Assembly: GCF_001638985.1 (NCBI RefSeq)
Contig: NW_017265138.1
Span: 62,001-126,000, forward strand
Source: Phycomyces blakesleeanus NRRL 1555(-)
Lineage: Eukaryota; Mucoromycota; Mucoromycetes; Mucorales; Phycomycetaceae
DNA: 64,000 nt
Reading direction: 5' to 3'
Shown here in pieces: positions 35,630-49,600 of the stretch; position 1 is the stretch's first letter, and the number at the start of each line of letters is the position of its first letter. The notes under the pieces are model-generated. The model was not told the origin of the DNA, ran no database searches, and was given only the letters and a program-made list of their open reading frames with translations. The translations under genes and the position numbers were made by a program.

Positions 35630-37703
35630 TTAAATGACAGTAAAGGCCTGTGACTTTCCACGATCACCTTGAACACCCTGGTGGCCCTTCCGGAAGCCGT
35701 ACACGCATCTGAAGGTGACCTTCATACGTTCGAGCTTGGTCAGGTGAGCACGATCGGGATAGCCGTTAGCCTTGTGGAGAGAGACACCAATGGCAGTGTA
35801 GACGTTGCAGGCGGCTCTGACACCACATCGAGAGCTTGGAGGCAAGTAATCGATCGCACGACTGGCCATCAGGTTGAGGTCGTCGGCGGTGTAGACCATC
35901 TTGAGTGCAATCTGGCGCAGACGCTCGTCACCAAGCTCGCGGGCCTTTCCAGCCTTGAGCAATGCAGACTCTTGGCTGGTCAGCCAGTCGCGGGGTACGT
36001 AGGATCTTCCGAGCTGTTTGCTGTCAGTCACGATATCGCGTGCAATGTTGGTGAGCTGGAGGGCAAGTCCCATATCGCGTGCACGTTCCACAGTCCACTT
36101 GAGCATTGTGCGGTTTCCTCCGGGCTCAGAAGCCATCAGGACACGGGTGCACATCTCGCCAACACTGCTGGCCACGCAGGCAGAGTAGTAGACAAGGTCG
36201 TCTTCGTTCTTAACCTCACGCTGTTCGAGATCAAAGGTGTAGCCATCCAAAAGCTCCTCGACGGCCTTGATTTCCAAAACGTCCCGGAGGCGGGTGAAGC
36301 TGCGGAAGGCAGCGATAAACGAGTCAGGAATGCTGCCGCTGTACTGGGTCCAATCGATGTCGGGGTGGCCGTGCTTGCTATCAAACATCTGGCGCACAAA
36401 GCCACGGACGAGTTCAAGCTGCTTCTTGCGGTCTGGGACGGACACGTCGTTGTTGTCGGCAAGGTCATCGGTGGCACGGCAGAAGCCATAGAGCACGCCG
36501 AGGTCCTGGCGGGCTTCAAAGGAGAACACGGAAGAGGCAGTGTAGAATGAGGCCGAAGCTTCACGGAGAATACGCCATGTGGCATCGAGATCGCTCAGGG
36601 TTTCTCCACTGAGTGCCTGGTCGGTCTGCAGGAATGCCCAGCAGAGGTAGAAAAAGTCCATGTACCATGTGGAGACCTTGTTGTGGTTCATAGGGGTGAT
36701 GTAGATATGGACGATAGCGTGGGCACGGTCGGTGGCGCAGGAGGCAAACACAAGTACGGTGTCGATGAGCAAGAAGAAGAGGAATTCTTCCAAGGGAAGA
36801 CTGGGCAGGACCATGATTCCAGTGCTTGTGCGTCTGGAGATGTCCCAGGTGCCGCGGGCAATGGCATATTGGTCAACCCAGCACAAGAAGATGGTTGGGA
36901 CAGCGATGGAGAACAGGACTGCTTTCCAGCGACGAAGCATGTATTCACCAGAGCCGATCCACAAAAGGGCAAGGACTGGACAGACGTACCAGAGGATACA
37001 AGCACCGTAAAAGGGGTGTGAATCGGGGATACTGCTGGCCTGTATACACACAAACACACGCACAATGAAAAGAGAGAGAGAGAGAAAATGATCAAATAGA
37101 ATTCATTGTTAGTAAAAAATAATAATTAAACCATTTGTGGACAAGCGACAAAGTAAAAAAAGAAAAGAATAGCCATAGAATAAATGGAAAAAAAGGGTGA
37201 AAATTCTCGATTTGTAAACCATGAAAAAATATGAAAACAAATAACAGCTACAATTACACAAGAAACAAACAAACAAACAAACAAACAAAGAAAAGAATAC
37301 ATACCCAGGCCTTTGCAGCGATTGTCAAGAAACCGACAATAGGGATATAGCGGACACAAACGGACTGGAATACGGGGGTCTCTGGTCTGATAAAGAAACT
37401 GGGCAGAGTCCAACGCATTGTCAGACTAGTAAATGTGACGGTAATGAGAGTCATGATGATAAAGAACATGTACTCTTCAAGAGGAACATATCCGATCACA
37501 GCCGTGACACACTCTGGACAGTAGCTCCAGGCTTTGTGGTATACAATGTAGTTGTCCCAGGGAGACGCAGTGGCGAATGCGACAGTGCAGAGGAAGATAT
37601 ACTTGAAGCGGTCCTTTGTGGTGAAGAATGGCTTGTAGAGGAAGGCAAGCAGTGCAAGCACCGGGAGGGTGAAGTACAGATGTACTTCCATATAAGTCAG
37701 CAT
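35630..37703 (-). CDS. carRA: CarRA: bifunctional lycopene cyclase / phytoene synthase
   Basis: Two exons, 37305-37703 and 35630-37039, around a 265-nt GT-AG intron give 602 residues, the size I recall for Phycomyces CarRA. The N-terminal R domain (about 1-240) is a chain of membrane helices with the two paired cyclase motifs VPLEEYMFF and LPLEEFLFF, and converts lycopene to gamma- and beta-carotene. The C-terminal A domain (about 280-602) is a phytoene synthase joining two GGPP. It has the aspartate-rich [11 protein letters not shown] and NIARDIVTD plus [13 protein letters not shown]. By published work the protein is cleaved into the two enzymes. The start [16 protein letters not shown] fits relatives. 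It is divergent from carB, 1,383 bp away start to start, and the pair is known to be induced together by blue light. No broken motif is seen. Confidence 0.97.
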
Positions 37704-39086
37704 CTTTGGTTAAGATAACTTCTTTGTCCTTTCTTCTATTCTTTGGTGAGTGATAAAGAGAGAGAGAGAGAAATTGCCGGGAAGTACAAAAGACAAGACT
37801 CAAGCAAGATAAAGAAGAAGAAGAAGAAGAAGAAGAAGTTTTTTTTTGTTAAGAGCTTTTGTAAAACCACTATATATAAGAATATAAGAATACAAGAATA
37901 ATTTTATATATAAATATAAATATATTATTATCTGAAGGACTGGGTTAAAGGATGGCTGTTGTTGAAATATAAAGATCTGAAATGGCTCCAAAAAGGACTA
38001 TTATAATTTATCTCTTTTTTGTAGTTTTTGAACACAACAAGAAAGACAGACAGACAGGCAGACAAATTTGTTGGAATAAAGAAAGTAAAATACACCAAGA
38101 ATATAATTTTTTATATATATATATATAGTATAGTCTCGCCCACGCTCTTATACACAGAGATGCGTGCAAGTCAATAGAAAGTCCCGACCCCATGAGTATC
38201 ATCCTCCTTTTTGCATATCACTTCTAGTTCAGTTCGGTTCAGTGTTACGTTGTTATGGAAATAATACAGACCATCAAATCCTGTACAAGCTGCCCAAATG
38301 AGCGCCGCTCAGATACCAATGAAGAGAAGAAGAAACAGGGACAGCAAAAGCCAAAATAAGAGAAAGAATATATATATATATATATATAAATATATTCTCG
38401 ATTCAGATTACAGATAACCAGATTTCTGAAAATCATACAACCATATAACCATCGTATCGACCAGATCTCGATTCCCTTGTTCTCAATTTGTCAATTGTCC
38501 TTTAATACTTCTTTTACTTCTTTTAATTTAATAGTGTTTCAATCGGAAACATCAAACCCAAAGAACAAGAACAAGAAGAACAAGTACACAAAAGAGACCA
38601 CTTTGGACAATCAATTGAAAATAGAATATCAGAAAGAAAAAAACACAAAGGTCATTACTGTTGGAAACACTTGTCCAACCTCCTATATTTCTCTTTCTTT
38701 CTTTCTTCTGTTTGATAACATAATATATATATATTTATATATTTATCTTATGGGGGGGTCTTGTACCTCCATCTATTTTCACTCTCTCACTGTCGAAGTT
38801 TATTCTATTCTATTTTATATTATTTTTGTTACTAATGACGGAGATTGTCTTATATTCATTGTCGTGCTTCTCTGTGTCCAAACCCTAACAGAAACGGGGA
38901 ATTAGATTCCGATGAACGGAAATTGTCCCAAAGAACAAGTCCCTGCATTAGGATAGACAGCCAAACACACACACACATATTTTTTTTTATTTTTTTTTAG
39001 TTAAATAGATCACATCCCAGACGTCTTCTTCCACCTCACGATCTTTAAATCTCTTCTTTGTCTTTCTTTATATATACAAAAAAAAT
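37704..39086. promoter_or_regulatory. Shared divergent promoter region of carRA and carB
   Basis: 1,383 bp between the two start codons, with no gene of its own. It is AT-rich with GAA repeats (about 37815-37839), TA runs (about 38111-38126, 38370-38389 and 38723-38733) and T/C-rich tracts. Scattered GATC/GATCT-type sites are present (for example 38461-38468), the core used by white-collar-type photoreceptor factors. A near match to the APE light element (GAAATTGCC, 37770-37778) lies in the carRA leader. The open frame 38477-38905 is chance. Coordinated light control of this pair is established in the literature; which site mediates it cannot be decided here. Confidence 0.8.
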
Positions 39087-39818
39087 ATGGCTCCTCCTAA
39101 ACACGTTATCATCATTGGTGCTGGTGCCGGTGGAACTGCTACTGCTGCCCGTCTTGCCCGTGAAGGCATCAAGGTCACCGTAGTCGAAAAAAACAACTTT
39201 GGAGGTGGACGTTGTTCGCTCATCAACCACAATGGCCATCGTTTCGATCAAGGTCCTTCCCTGTACCTGATGCCCAAGCTTTTCGAGGAGGCCTTTGAGG
39301 CTCTTGATGAAAAGATTGAAGACCACGTCGAACTGCTCCGTTGCCACAACAACTACAAGGTCCACTTTGACGATGGCGACAAGATCCAGCTCTCGTCTGA
39401 TTTGTCCCGCATGAAGCCCGAGATGGAGCGTATCGAAGGTCCTGACGGTTTCTTGCGTTTCCTTGACTTCATGAAGGAGTCCCACACTCACTACGAGGGC
39501 GGTGTTGAGATGGCCATCAAGCAGAACTTTGAGACCATCTGGAAGCTTATCCGTCTCCAATACGTTCCTGCTCTTTTCCGTCTCCACATCTTTGATTTTG
39601 TCTACTCCAGAGCCGCAAAGTACTTTAAGACCAAGAAGATGAGAATGGCCTTTACTTTCCAGAGCATGTACATGGGGTAAGATAACTATATTTTATAAGA
39701 GGAGGCCAATCTTGAGTGTAAATTGTGGTCCGCGATTATGGTCACAATTTGAGAGCCGGCTATGGTTGTGATAAAGAGAGAGAAATGAGATTATATTAAA
39801 GACAAGTGACTGATTCGC

Positions 39819-39858
<40 letters not shown>

Positions 39859-41021
39859 GTATGTCTCCCTATGACTCTCCTGCTGTCTACAACCTCCTCC
39901 AGTACACCGAGTTCGCTGAGGGTATCTGGTACCCCAAGGGTGGTTTCAACACCGTTATCCAAAAGTTGGAAAACATTGCCACTGAAAAATTTGGCGCCAG
40001 ATTCATCTACGAGGCACCAGTTGCCAAGATCAACACGGATGACAAGGGCAAGAAGGTTACAGGTGTAACCCTTCAGAGCGGAGAAGTCATTGAGGCCGAT
40101 GCGGTGGTTTGCAATGCCGACCTTGTCTACGCCTATCACAACTTGCTCCCCCCATGCCGCTGGACCACCAACACCTTGGCCGAGAAGAAGCTCACCTCTT
40201 CTTCTATCTCCTTCTACTGGTCGCTCAAGAGAGTCGTGCCTGAACTCGATGTCCACAACATCTTCTTGGCCGAGGCCTTCAAGGAGAGTTTCGACGAGAT
40301 CTTCACCGACCACAAGATGCCTTCCGAGCTCTCATTCTACGTCAACCTGCCTTCTCGCATTGACCCCACCGCCGCTCCTCCCGGCAAGGACAGCATGATC
40401 GTCCTGGTTCCCATCGGTCACATGAAGAGCAAGACCAACGAAGCCGAGGACTACACCATGATTGTCAAGCGTGCCCGTAAGATGGTTCTCGAGGTTCTCG
40501 AGCGCCGTCTTGGCTTGACCAACTTCATTGACTTGGTCGAGCACGAGGAGGTCAACGATCCTTCCATCTGGCAGAAGAAGTTCAACCTCTGGCGTGGATC
40601 CATCCTTGGTCTCTCGCACGACGTTCTCCAGGTCCTCTGGTTCCGTCCGTCTACCCAGGACTCCACCGGTCGCTACAAGAACCTGTTCTTCGTCGGTGCA
40701 TCCACCCACCCCGGTACTGGTGTGCCAATTGTCTTGGCCGGAAGTAAGCTGACCTCGGACCAGGTGTGCGACCACTTTGGCGTCAAGGTTCGTCCCTCTG
40801 CCATCACCTCATCCAAGCGCACCTACGCTCCCGAAGATTCCAAGTCCTTTATCTGGGACATCATCTGGTTCCTCTTGATCGCCTTGTTTGCCGCCACCCT
40901 TGTCTTATTCATCGCATTCCCCCAGTACTCTGAAGTCAACCAGACTGCTGCCTCATACATCAACAACCTCTTGCCCGCTGCTTTCCGTGTTCCTGTTGCT
41001 AACCTCAGCTTGACTTCTTAA
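39087..41021 (+). CDS. carB: CarB: phytoene dehydrogenase (desaturase)
   Basis: Two exons, 39087-39676 and 39860-41021, give 583 residues, matching the length I recall for Phycomyces CarB. The intron ends in a long ATT repeat before TAG. The N-terminus has the FAD dinucleotide fold: HVIIIGAGAGGTATAARLA at residues 6-24, with the second glycine-rich part FGGGRCS. The C-terminal carotenoid-oxidoreductase signature FFVGASTHPGTGVPIVLAGS is intact. A hydrophobic helix near 548-567 (IIWFLLIALFAATLVLFIAF) is the usual membrane anchor. The enzyme introduces four double bonds into phytoene to make lycopene, working with CarRA at the membrane. Exons are clearly more GC-rich than surrounding DNA, with a C-ending codon preference typical of a well-expressed gene. 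No damage is seen. Confidence 0.97.
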
Positions 41022-42714
41022 GAAGGCGACTTGGCTATAATTAACATGTCATCCTTTTCCTCTCTCTCTCTCTCTTTATCGAAAAAAATTCTTCACCTTT
41101 TTTTTTTTTTTATTATTTTTATACAGCACTTTTCATCGCCCTTTTTTTTTCTTCTATTATATCTTTTTATATACCGAATGCATCTTCTTCTCCTTTGCTT
41201 CTCCCATACAGTAAACAATACCATATTTATTTTATTTAAATAAAATTTGAAACACTTTTATTTTATTTTATTTTATTATGATTTATGTGGGTGTGTAATA
41301 AGATTTGTAATCTGTACACATAAAATAGAGTCCATTAAAGGACATACCATGATTGGTACAGCACCTCAGACTCATATAGATAGATAGACAGATTATGATC
41401 AATACAAACAAGTTCAAAAGAAAATATATACACACAAACATACATATAACAGTTCTGACCAATATTTTTCTTTCATTACATATAAATATGCACAGATGTG
41501 TATGTATTGATCCTAATGATTCAAAAAGTGTATATATTCAAAGGCACTGATAATTATGTTCCATACTCAGATTCTTTTTGAGAAACAAACACTACTCTTG
41601 TTTAGACAGACAGGCAGAGATAGGCGTTATAATCATGCCATGTTGTATAGACACACAGACATATACGTACTTTTCTTTTTATTTTGGTGGAGTAGCAATA
41701 GCAGTAATGAGTAGCACACTGGACAAAGTTGAGTATAAAGTGATACAAGTGCTACACCAAAAAAGAAAGAAAGAAAAAAAAACCTTGAGTGCATGTGGTT
41801 TTGACGGCTGTTTTGTTACAATGGTACAGAATATTATTATTCTCTGGTTGAATTGGTCAGTCAACCTAAAAAAAAAAACAAAAAACTTAGCCACGTATCT
41901 TGAATTCTTTTATTTTCTTTATTGTACAGATAGCCAACCAACTGATTGGTTGGTCTAATTACAGCAATTGTTTAATAATACTAATGATAATGAGACATAT
42001 AATATCGAGCGTAGCACATATGTAATTTGTCTCGTATTTTTTTTTTGGAGTGAATCGTTTGTACGGAATGCTACAGCTTTGATTCCGCAACAACGAATGG
42101 TAAAAACTCAGACCAAAACCCAGCCTGTATTCCAGAACCAAAGGATTTTTTAGTAATACACACAGACGCAGACACAGACGCAGACGCAGACACAGACACA
42201 GACACAGACAGATTAGATGCTACACCAAAAGAAGTCTTTGGGACATATCGTGTGTAATGATGATATGGCAAGATAAATGCATACACAAGCAACCACATAG
42301 ACACTATACTTCTTTATGACATCAAATAGAAAACATAATAGAGCAAAATGACAGTAATTGTGCTAAGCTTAAATGTGTTAAAATGTAAAATATATATATT
42401 TATATGAATGGATTACACAGCCACAATATGAATAAAAAGACAGGGAAGAGGGGGGGAGGGTCTGGGTGGCACTGACAGGTTAATTATGGAGAACGGACAT
42501 CAAAAAAGCAAACAAATATAGGATATTAACATGGTCAAAAGTCCATTAAAGTTTTGTCTTTATTTCTTTATTTCTTTATTTCTTTATTTCTTTATTTCTT
42601 TGCTTCTCTAATGGCTGAATATCAAATCAAATCAAAAGATTTATATTGTGGAACAGATAGCAGAAAGGCACAAGAAACATAGTCTCGGAAGGAAAGCGGG
42701 CTATAGGTTTTCTT

Positions 42715-42756
<42 letters not shown>

Positions 42757-43768
42757 AGAGCCCTGATTGCTAGTATAGCTCTGATTATTAGTCATTTCAC
42801 TTGAAGTCAAAGAAGAGTAAAGCAAAGAGAAATTGCTCTTATCAATAGCTCTACATTTGATTTGATTTGATTTGAATTAAATTAAATTGAATTGAATTGA
42901 ATTGAATTGGTTGCAGGTCATTAAACTAGAAAAATGCTATCCATGTAATTAGCTAGTGGAGGTAAGAGAGAAGGGTTGATAGGCTGCTAACTATCAATCA
43001 AAATTATCATTGGTATATAGATTTATTTGGGGGTCAAGACGTCTTTTGTGTCTACAAGATGTGTTTTTTTTCTTTATTTAAGAATAAGCTCAAAAGGTTT
43101 AACCTTGATATCTTGTACGTATAGCTTCTTTTTTTTGACATTCCGCTACTACTGAATTATAACAAAAAAAAACGGATAATAAGAAGGGGATGTTAAAGGA
43201 GTGAGGTTAATGCTATTGATTTATATTAAATATCACAAGTATCCAACATTTAATATTAAATACTAGCTAATAATAAATAGCTAATAGTAGAATTAGGAGT
43301 AGTATTAACAGCAGCAGCAACAAGGTATAATTATTTAGTTATTTATTCTTGGACACTCTGGTTTATTTGGATTATCACAGACCTTTATGGTGCTAATTCG
43401 TTGTCTTCCTAAAAAAGTCCGCTCCAGGGACGCACAGAAAAATAAAGAAAATATTTTATATGTATATTACACATCTCAGGTACCACCAAGATGTACAGAG
43501 GACCCCCCCACTAAGAACCAATAAAGGTGTAGTACACCAAAAGGACAATCTTTCTTTCTTATTATCGCCCTAAAGACTCACCTATCACATGAAGAACAAA
43601 ATGAACTGACCAAAGTACAATCAACAGTCAAATCAAAACAGATCTAGGGAAATACATACATACGTATATGTACCAAATTCCCAATAGGATTCTCTCTCCC
43701 TGAAGAAAACCAAAAACAAGACATAGACCAAAGAATATACTGATACTTGGGTAGATAAAGAAGAACCA

Positions 43769-43801
<33 letters not shown>

Positions 43802-45685
43802 CATTTTCTTTTAAAAAATAAAGACAGCTTTGGCCCGGAAATACTCTCAAGCCATTTCCGGGTGGTACAGCTAATTAGACATTTGAGTACTGAAGCTCTT
43901 GGATCTTATCAACCTTCTTTTATTTTTAGTTATTTTCCAAGTCAATCTGGCCCGTTCTCTAGAAGCCATTATTGTATTTGATGTTTGTGTAAGCTACAAA
44001 ATGTTCAAAGTAGACCTTATTAGATGTTGAGTGTTAAAAAAATATACAGTAATTGATCAACGGTTACTCTTGATTTTCATTGCACACAGTGAAATACAAG
44101 AGAAATTGGCTGCCCTGTACTCCATAGCAATGTACAGATACAGATACAGATACAGATAATATAATATAAAACATCTGCTGTACATATGATAGGAATTGCG
44201 TTATGTACAAACTATAGTTAAAATTAGTCAAAAAACAAGACCCAGATTACTGTACCAAATAAAAAGATAAATGGAAAGAACAGACCCAAATGATTACTTT
44301 TGATTTTGATGGCAGGATACACTATTTATTTGATTCTACTGATACTAGTGGAGATCGTTTGTTTGAGGTTCAAGACTATGGGCTAGCGAACCTTTCTTTT
44401 AATTTGCATTAGTTCTATTTTAGATTCCATATCTATTCATCTTTTGGAAACGCACGGCACCAAGATATATATATATATATATATATAAGTCTGGGTGATA
44501 CACAGGTAGTAATAATATTGTCAGACTGAAATATTATATTCTGGCTCCCACGCCGCTCAGACTACCAAGGAAATGGTAAGTCTCTCTTTGAGCTACTTAT
44601 CAAAAATAAATCAATAAATAGCTATCAGCAACAATCATTATTCACCCCCCAATAGAAATGAAGAAGAAAAAAAAATTACTTATGGAACCTATAATAGTTT
44701 CACATAGCTAAATCATACTTACACAGCTCCCCCAAAAAACAAAAAGAAGAAGAAGAAGAGATATATGCTTAGTTGCCTTTCTCTTTTAGTACCTTCTTTT
44801 TAAAAGATAATAATAAAATAATATCCCTAAACCCTATTTGCTCTTGGTTTGTTAATCTAAAGAAGTAATTAAAAGCAACAACAGTAACAATACTGTCAAT
44901 ATTAATGTTAATAATAAAAGCAGTAGTAGTGACAGGTTAGAGGACACAGATCGAAAAACCTTTTATTCTTATTTATTTTCTCCTTGTCTTTGTCCCTGTG
45001 TTTCTATTCGTTCTATTAAGTAATAGCTGTCAAATTATTCCTTCTTCTTGTTTTTTGACAAGGTAGACATAATAAGCGGACCCGCCCTTCATGTATTCGT
45101 ATATTTAATTACTCAATCATTCAATTCAGAACATTCGATACCGTAAGAAAGCTATTTCTGTGTTTTTCTATTTATTTATATTATATTATATTATATTATT
45201 CTATTTGTATGCTGGCTGTAACCCATATAATAATAATATTTATAAAACTGTGGGGCAGTGAATCCAAAGTTGTGCAAAACGCCAAATTCAAATTATCAAA
45301 GTATAATCAGTAACGTCTTTATTTACTAAATAGTTCATTAGTGCGCTTATACGCACCCACGAGTAAAGACAAAACACAAACTTTTTTTTTCTTCTTTTCT
45401 TTATGTCAGGACGGATAGGCTTACAGACATCCTGAAATGACTTGATTTTGAAATAATAATAATAGTAATGTGCTACATTATAATATTAATTGGATTTCTC
45501 TCCCTCAAGCACTAGATTAAATAATACTAGACAATGATTATTTCAATTACTTCTTGGAAACCACAATGCTAGATCGAGTAGAGAAACGAACAACCAATAG
45601 AAAGTATATAATTCTCAAAACACTCTGGATTATGTCTTTATGGTTTCTAGTGTTATCTTGTGAGAAAATACCAGCCTGTTATTCT

Positions 45686-45716
<31 letters not shown>

Positions 45717-46660
45717 AAAGGAACAGCACAAGTCTAGTAAAACTGATTAATATTTTAATATTTAATGTTTGATGTAATAAGAGTTGTTGAGTGAGTTAGT
45801 AATGGTACTCTAGAATTTATAAGTCAATAAGAGCATGTTGAATGTTAAAATCTCGGCCTTATATCATTGAACTCCATACAAAAGCCAAAAAGGTTCTTGT
45901 AGATATGTTACACATATTTGGTCCCAGTTTAATCATTTGGCTAGAACACTCTTGCAAAAAAAAAAGAAACTTCATGAGAGGAAGCAAGGGCAAATATTAA
46001 GCTTGCAATTGTTCATTAGTAATAATATCTAAAGCTTCAAAAACTTCGAATTCAAAATTATATGTGTTTAATATTGAAACAAATAAATAAATCAATCAAT
46101 TGGTGTCAAAAGACCAAAAAGTTCAAAAAAAAAAAGTCTAAACGACTCTGATTGGCTAAAGTATTTTTTTTTATTGCCTTGAATCGAGAAGATAATACTG
46201 ATCCTCACAGCTTTATTATAGTTAATGTATCAACTCACAAAATCTTACCTAGCCAGTAAATCAATTGTCCAATACTTCAAGACATAAATTAAATTCTTCT
46301 TTCTCTCTCCTTAGCTTGTACAAAGCTGTAAAGCGATTTACTAAATAATATATGCATAAATACAAGGTGCAAAATCACTAATTTTAAATAAATAAAGAAC
46401 AAGCCTACATATATACTCCATATCCCGTTTTTCTTGGAGCCTTTTTTTTTTCTTTCTTATCCCTTCTTTTCTATGGACCTTTTTAGCACACAAAAAAAAA
46501 GAGAAGATAGCTTCATATTCTCATTCTTTTAAGAGAGTTAAGAAAAGGCTTGGCCAAAAAGAAACATCGTCACACTGACTTCGGGGACTTGTAAAAAAAA
46601 TCTAGGTATTCCTTTTAAAGACTTGTCCTTTGTAGCAATACTTACAACCTCATAGCAACA
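41022..46660. other. 5.6-kb AT-rich region without recognisable genes
   Basis: Immediately after carB there are T-rich and CT-rich tracts of its 3' UTR. Further along are GACACA/GACGCA repeats (42161-42210), a TTTCTTTA repeat (about 42557-42601), a pure T run of about 30 (42718-42749), TTGAT/AATTG pentamers (42856-42909), an ATT run (43771-43801), ACAGAT repeats (44134-44158), and TA runs (44466-44487 and 45688-45709). I read both strands and found no frame with protein-like composition, no tRNA and no clear mobile element. Confidence 0.55.
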
Positions 46661-49600
46661 ATGGCCGAACGAGTACAATTTAATCTTGAGAGGATGGTTC
46701 CTGCCCTCATGGACCTCATCAACAGAGGTCTATTCACAAAGGTTAACATTTCCTCCAAGATTATTCTTTAAAAAAAATTAAAATAAATAAACGGAACCTG
46801 TTAAAGAAAGAAAGAAAGAAAGAAAGAAAGAAATTATACACACATGTACACACCGACAGATCAATAACGTTTGGATAATCTATCATATGGATTAGGAAGA
46901 AGTGAAAAAGATTGTCGAGAAGAGAAAGTCATTCGAAAGCCGCATCTCCCGCCGCATTCCGCAGAAGATTGACTACCTTCGTTACATTGAATACGAAATG
47001 AGCCTCGATTCACTCCGCAAGCTCAGAAAAGCACGTCTTGCTGGTAAGACTAAGGACAATACAAAAATGATTTTTTTTATTCCAAAAATAAAAGGGGTAA
47101 CATATTAAACTTACCATAAAACAAACTGTGTTTCAGGCGAGAATGCCAAGACGATTAGCGAGTCAGATTATGCCGGCAATAAACGAATTTTCGAATTGTT
47201 CAAGAGAGCAACCAACAAATTCAAGGGAGATGTTCGACTGTGGATACAATATATTGATTTTGCCAAGAAGGTTAAAGCAAACAACATTTTGAGTGGAATC
47301 TTTGTTCAGTAAGTCGAACCTCTCTCTTTCTTTTTTTTTTTTTGGATAAATGTACAGGCAGGATTTTGATAATCCGTGAATTATATAAAAAAAATTGACT
47401 TGGATTTTTTTTCTTTGTACTATTAGAGCTATTCAGTTCCATCCAACAAAGGCAACCCTGTGGATTCTTGCAGCATCATGGGAATACGAGACTAATGCAA
47501 ACATCGGAGCCGCACGAGGCAAGTACAGTATATCATATCACAGTAGATTTGGATTGATCGATTGGTCGGAAGAATTAGGGCACTTACATATACATACATC
47601 TACATACACACTTGTGCTTTACAGTTTTGATGCAGCGAGCACTTCGTATCAATCCCGAGAACAAATTGCTGTGGCACGAATACTTCCGTCTCGAATTGCT
47701 TTATGTCGAGAAGATCAAAATTAGACGTAGAATTCTTGGAATTGACGAGAAATCAATTGAGAAAGAAGAGGCTATGGAGGTCGATGAAGAAAAAACCGAA
47801 GATGACGGCAACGTTATCAGACTACCAACAATCACAGGAGAGATGGTACAGGATTGGAACAACGAGAGCAAAGAAAGAAAGACAGTGGACACTTTGGAGA
47901 AATCATCCGCAAATGCATTGAAAGAGGGCATTAACCCCATTCTTCGTGGACTTTTGGCAAAAATCGTGTACAACAATGCTATCCAGGGTAAGAAAAGACA
48001 GCTATGGCTATTATCATCATATACCAGAAAATATACTAACTTTTTCTTTCCATTCTGTATATATATATATATATATACGTGTGTGACTAATTACCAATAT
48101 TTAGCAATTCCTAATGACCTTGAGTTCCGTGCTGGTTTTGTCAATATTTATCGCATCTTTACTGACGTAGAAGAGGGTTGCAAACATGTATTCGACACAA
48201 TCATGCGTGATATGGCAACATCTCCCAAAGCACGTGCTTACCTTGCAGAAAGACACTTGTTTGAGACGACCGTTGATAACACACAGACTGGATCGGAAAA
48301 AGCAGAAGAATCAGAAGAATCCAAATACATCTCAGTATCTGATCCTAGATTTGTAACAGCTATCAGAGCTTGTGTAGCAGATTTTGAGGTTGCTGTTGAG
48401 GTGTGTAAAATGCTTATGCGGGATGCATTCTACCTACAGATCCTGATTTATGGGTGTTTTGTTCTTTGCTGATATAATAGGAATTGACATCACCAGAAAT
48501 GTGGATGCTTTATGTTGAGTTCCTTACAAACTGGAAAGAAACCGTGTCAGAAGAAAACTTGGTAATTTATTTATAGATTAATTTTCAAAGAAAGAAAAGA
48601 AACGAAAGAGGCACGATGAACTAATACTGTATCTTGATTTAGAAACTATACCTCACAAAACTGTTGCAAAAGACATTCAAGGCATGTCAAAAGAAGGGTC
48701 TTGTGTCCGAAAAGGTTTATGAGATCTGGATCAAACAACTGCAAAGCGAAAACAACAATTTACAAGGTAAAGAAGAAAAAAACTAGAATGGCCGGAGTTT
48801 TGTTATACACTAGTAGCTAATACATTTAAAAAAAAAATAGCACAAGAAGTAGCCAAAAAGGCTGTAAAGGCTTTCCCCCAAAACGCAAATTTGTGGACGT
48901 ATAGAATCGATCTTGCACAAGTAGAAGGAGGAAAAGGTAAGACTTATAACACCAAAAAAAAAGAGACAAATGGTCCTAATAAAAGGATCGAATACTTACA
49001 CACATAAATGAAGCAGACGAATCACAACAGGCACTTTATAAAAAGGCACTAGAAAAGAACCCTGCATCATACACAATGTGGTCTTCATATAACGACTGGA
49101 TTATGCGTCAATGGGAGTTAAAGACATTCTCAACTGAAGAAACCAATCAAATATACACTGTATGTTATACTACAAAAAAGGCCACTCTTTTTTATAAAAA
49201 AAAATCAGACTAACAAAAAAAATTATTATTTTTTCAAAAGGATGCTGGATTCACAATCACTCAACTCTTACCTTCTGTAACATTATCCACAAACGATCGT
49301 AACAAAATCAAGGACTTGATCATGTCCAGTCATGTAAAATGGGCATCAAGAGCATCTGGCATCGAAGGAGCCAGAGCCACCTACAAATCCATCATCAAAA
49401 ACATGTACCCTACCTTTGCTTTCTTCAAGACATGTCTTGCCATTGAAGAGGAAGAGAGCAAGGAACACGACACATCCAGCGAGGCAGAACAGTTGTATGA
49501 CATGGCAACGCGAATGGATGGCGACAAAGAAGGTATGTACTTTATATAACATATAGTATTATTATCAATATTAAATTGGCCACTTTGTACTTATTTCTTA

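Noticed and set aside
36267..37068. Long plus-strand open frames opposite carRA (for example 35669-36550)
   Set aside because: They are shadows caused by GC-rich codon positions of carRA on the minus strand; carRA has intact family motifs throughout.
39045..40775. Minus-strand open frames opposite carB
   Set aside because: Antisense shadows of a well-supported gene with no protein-like motifs of their own.
42718..42749. Poly-T run as a processed pseudogene or LINE tail
   Set aside because: No coding sequence or target duplication lies next to it; such runs are common in this genome.
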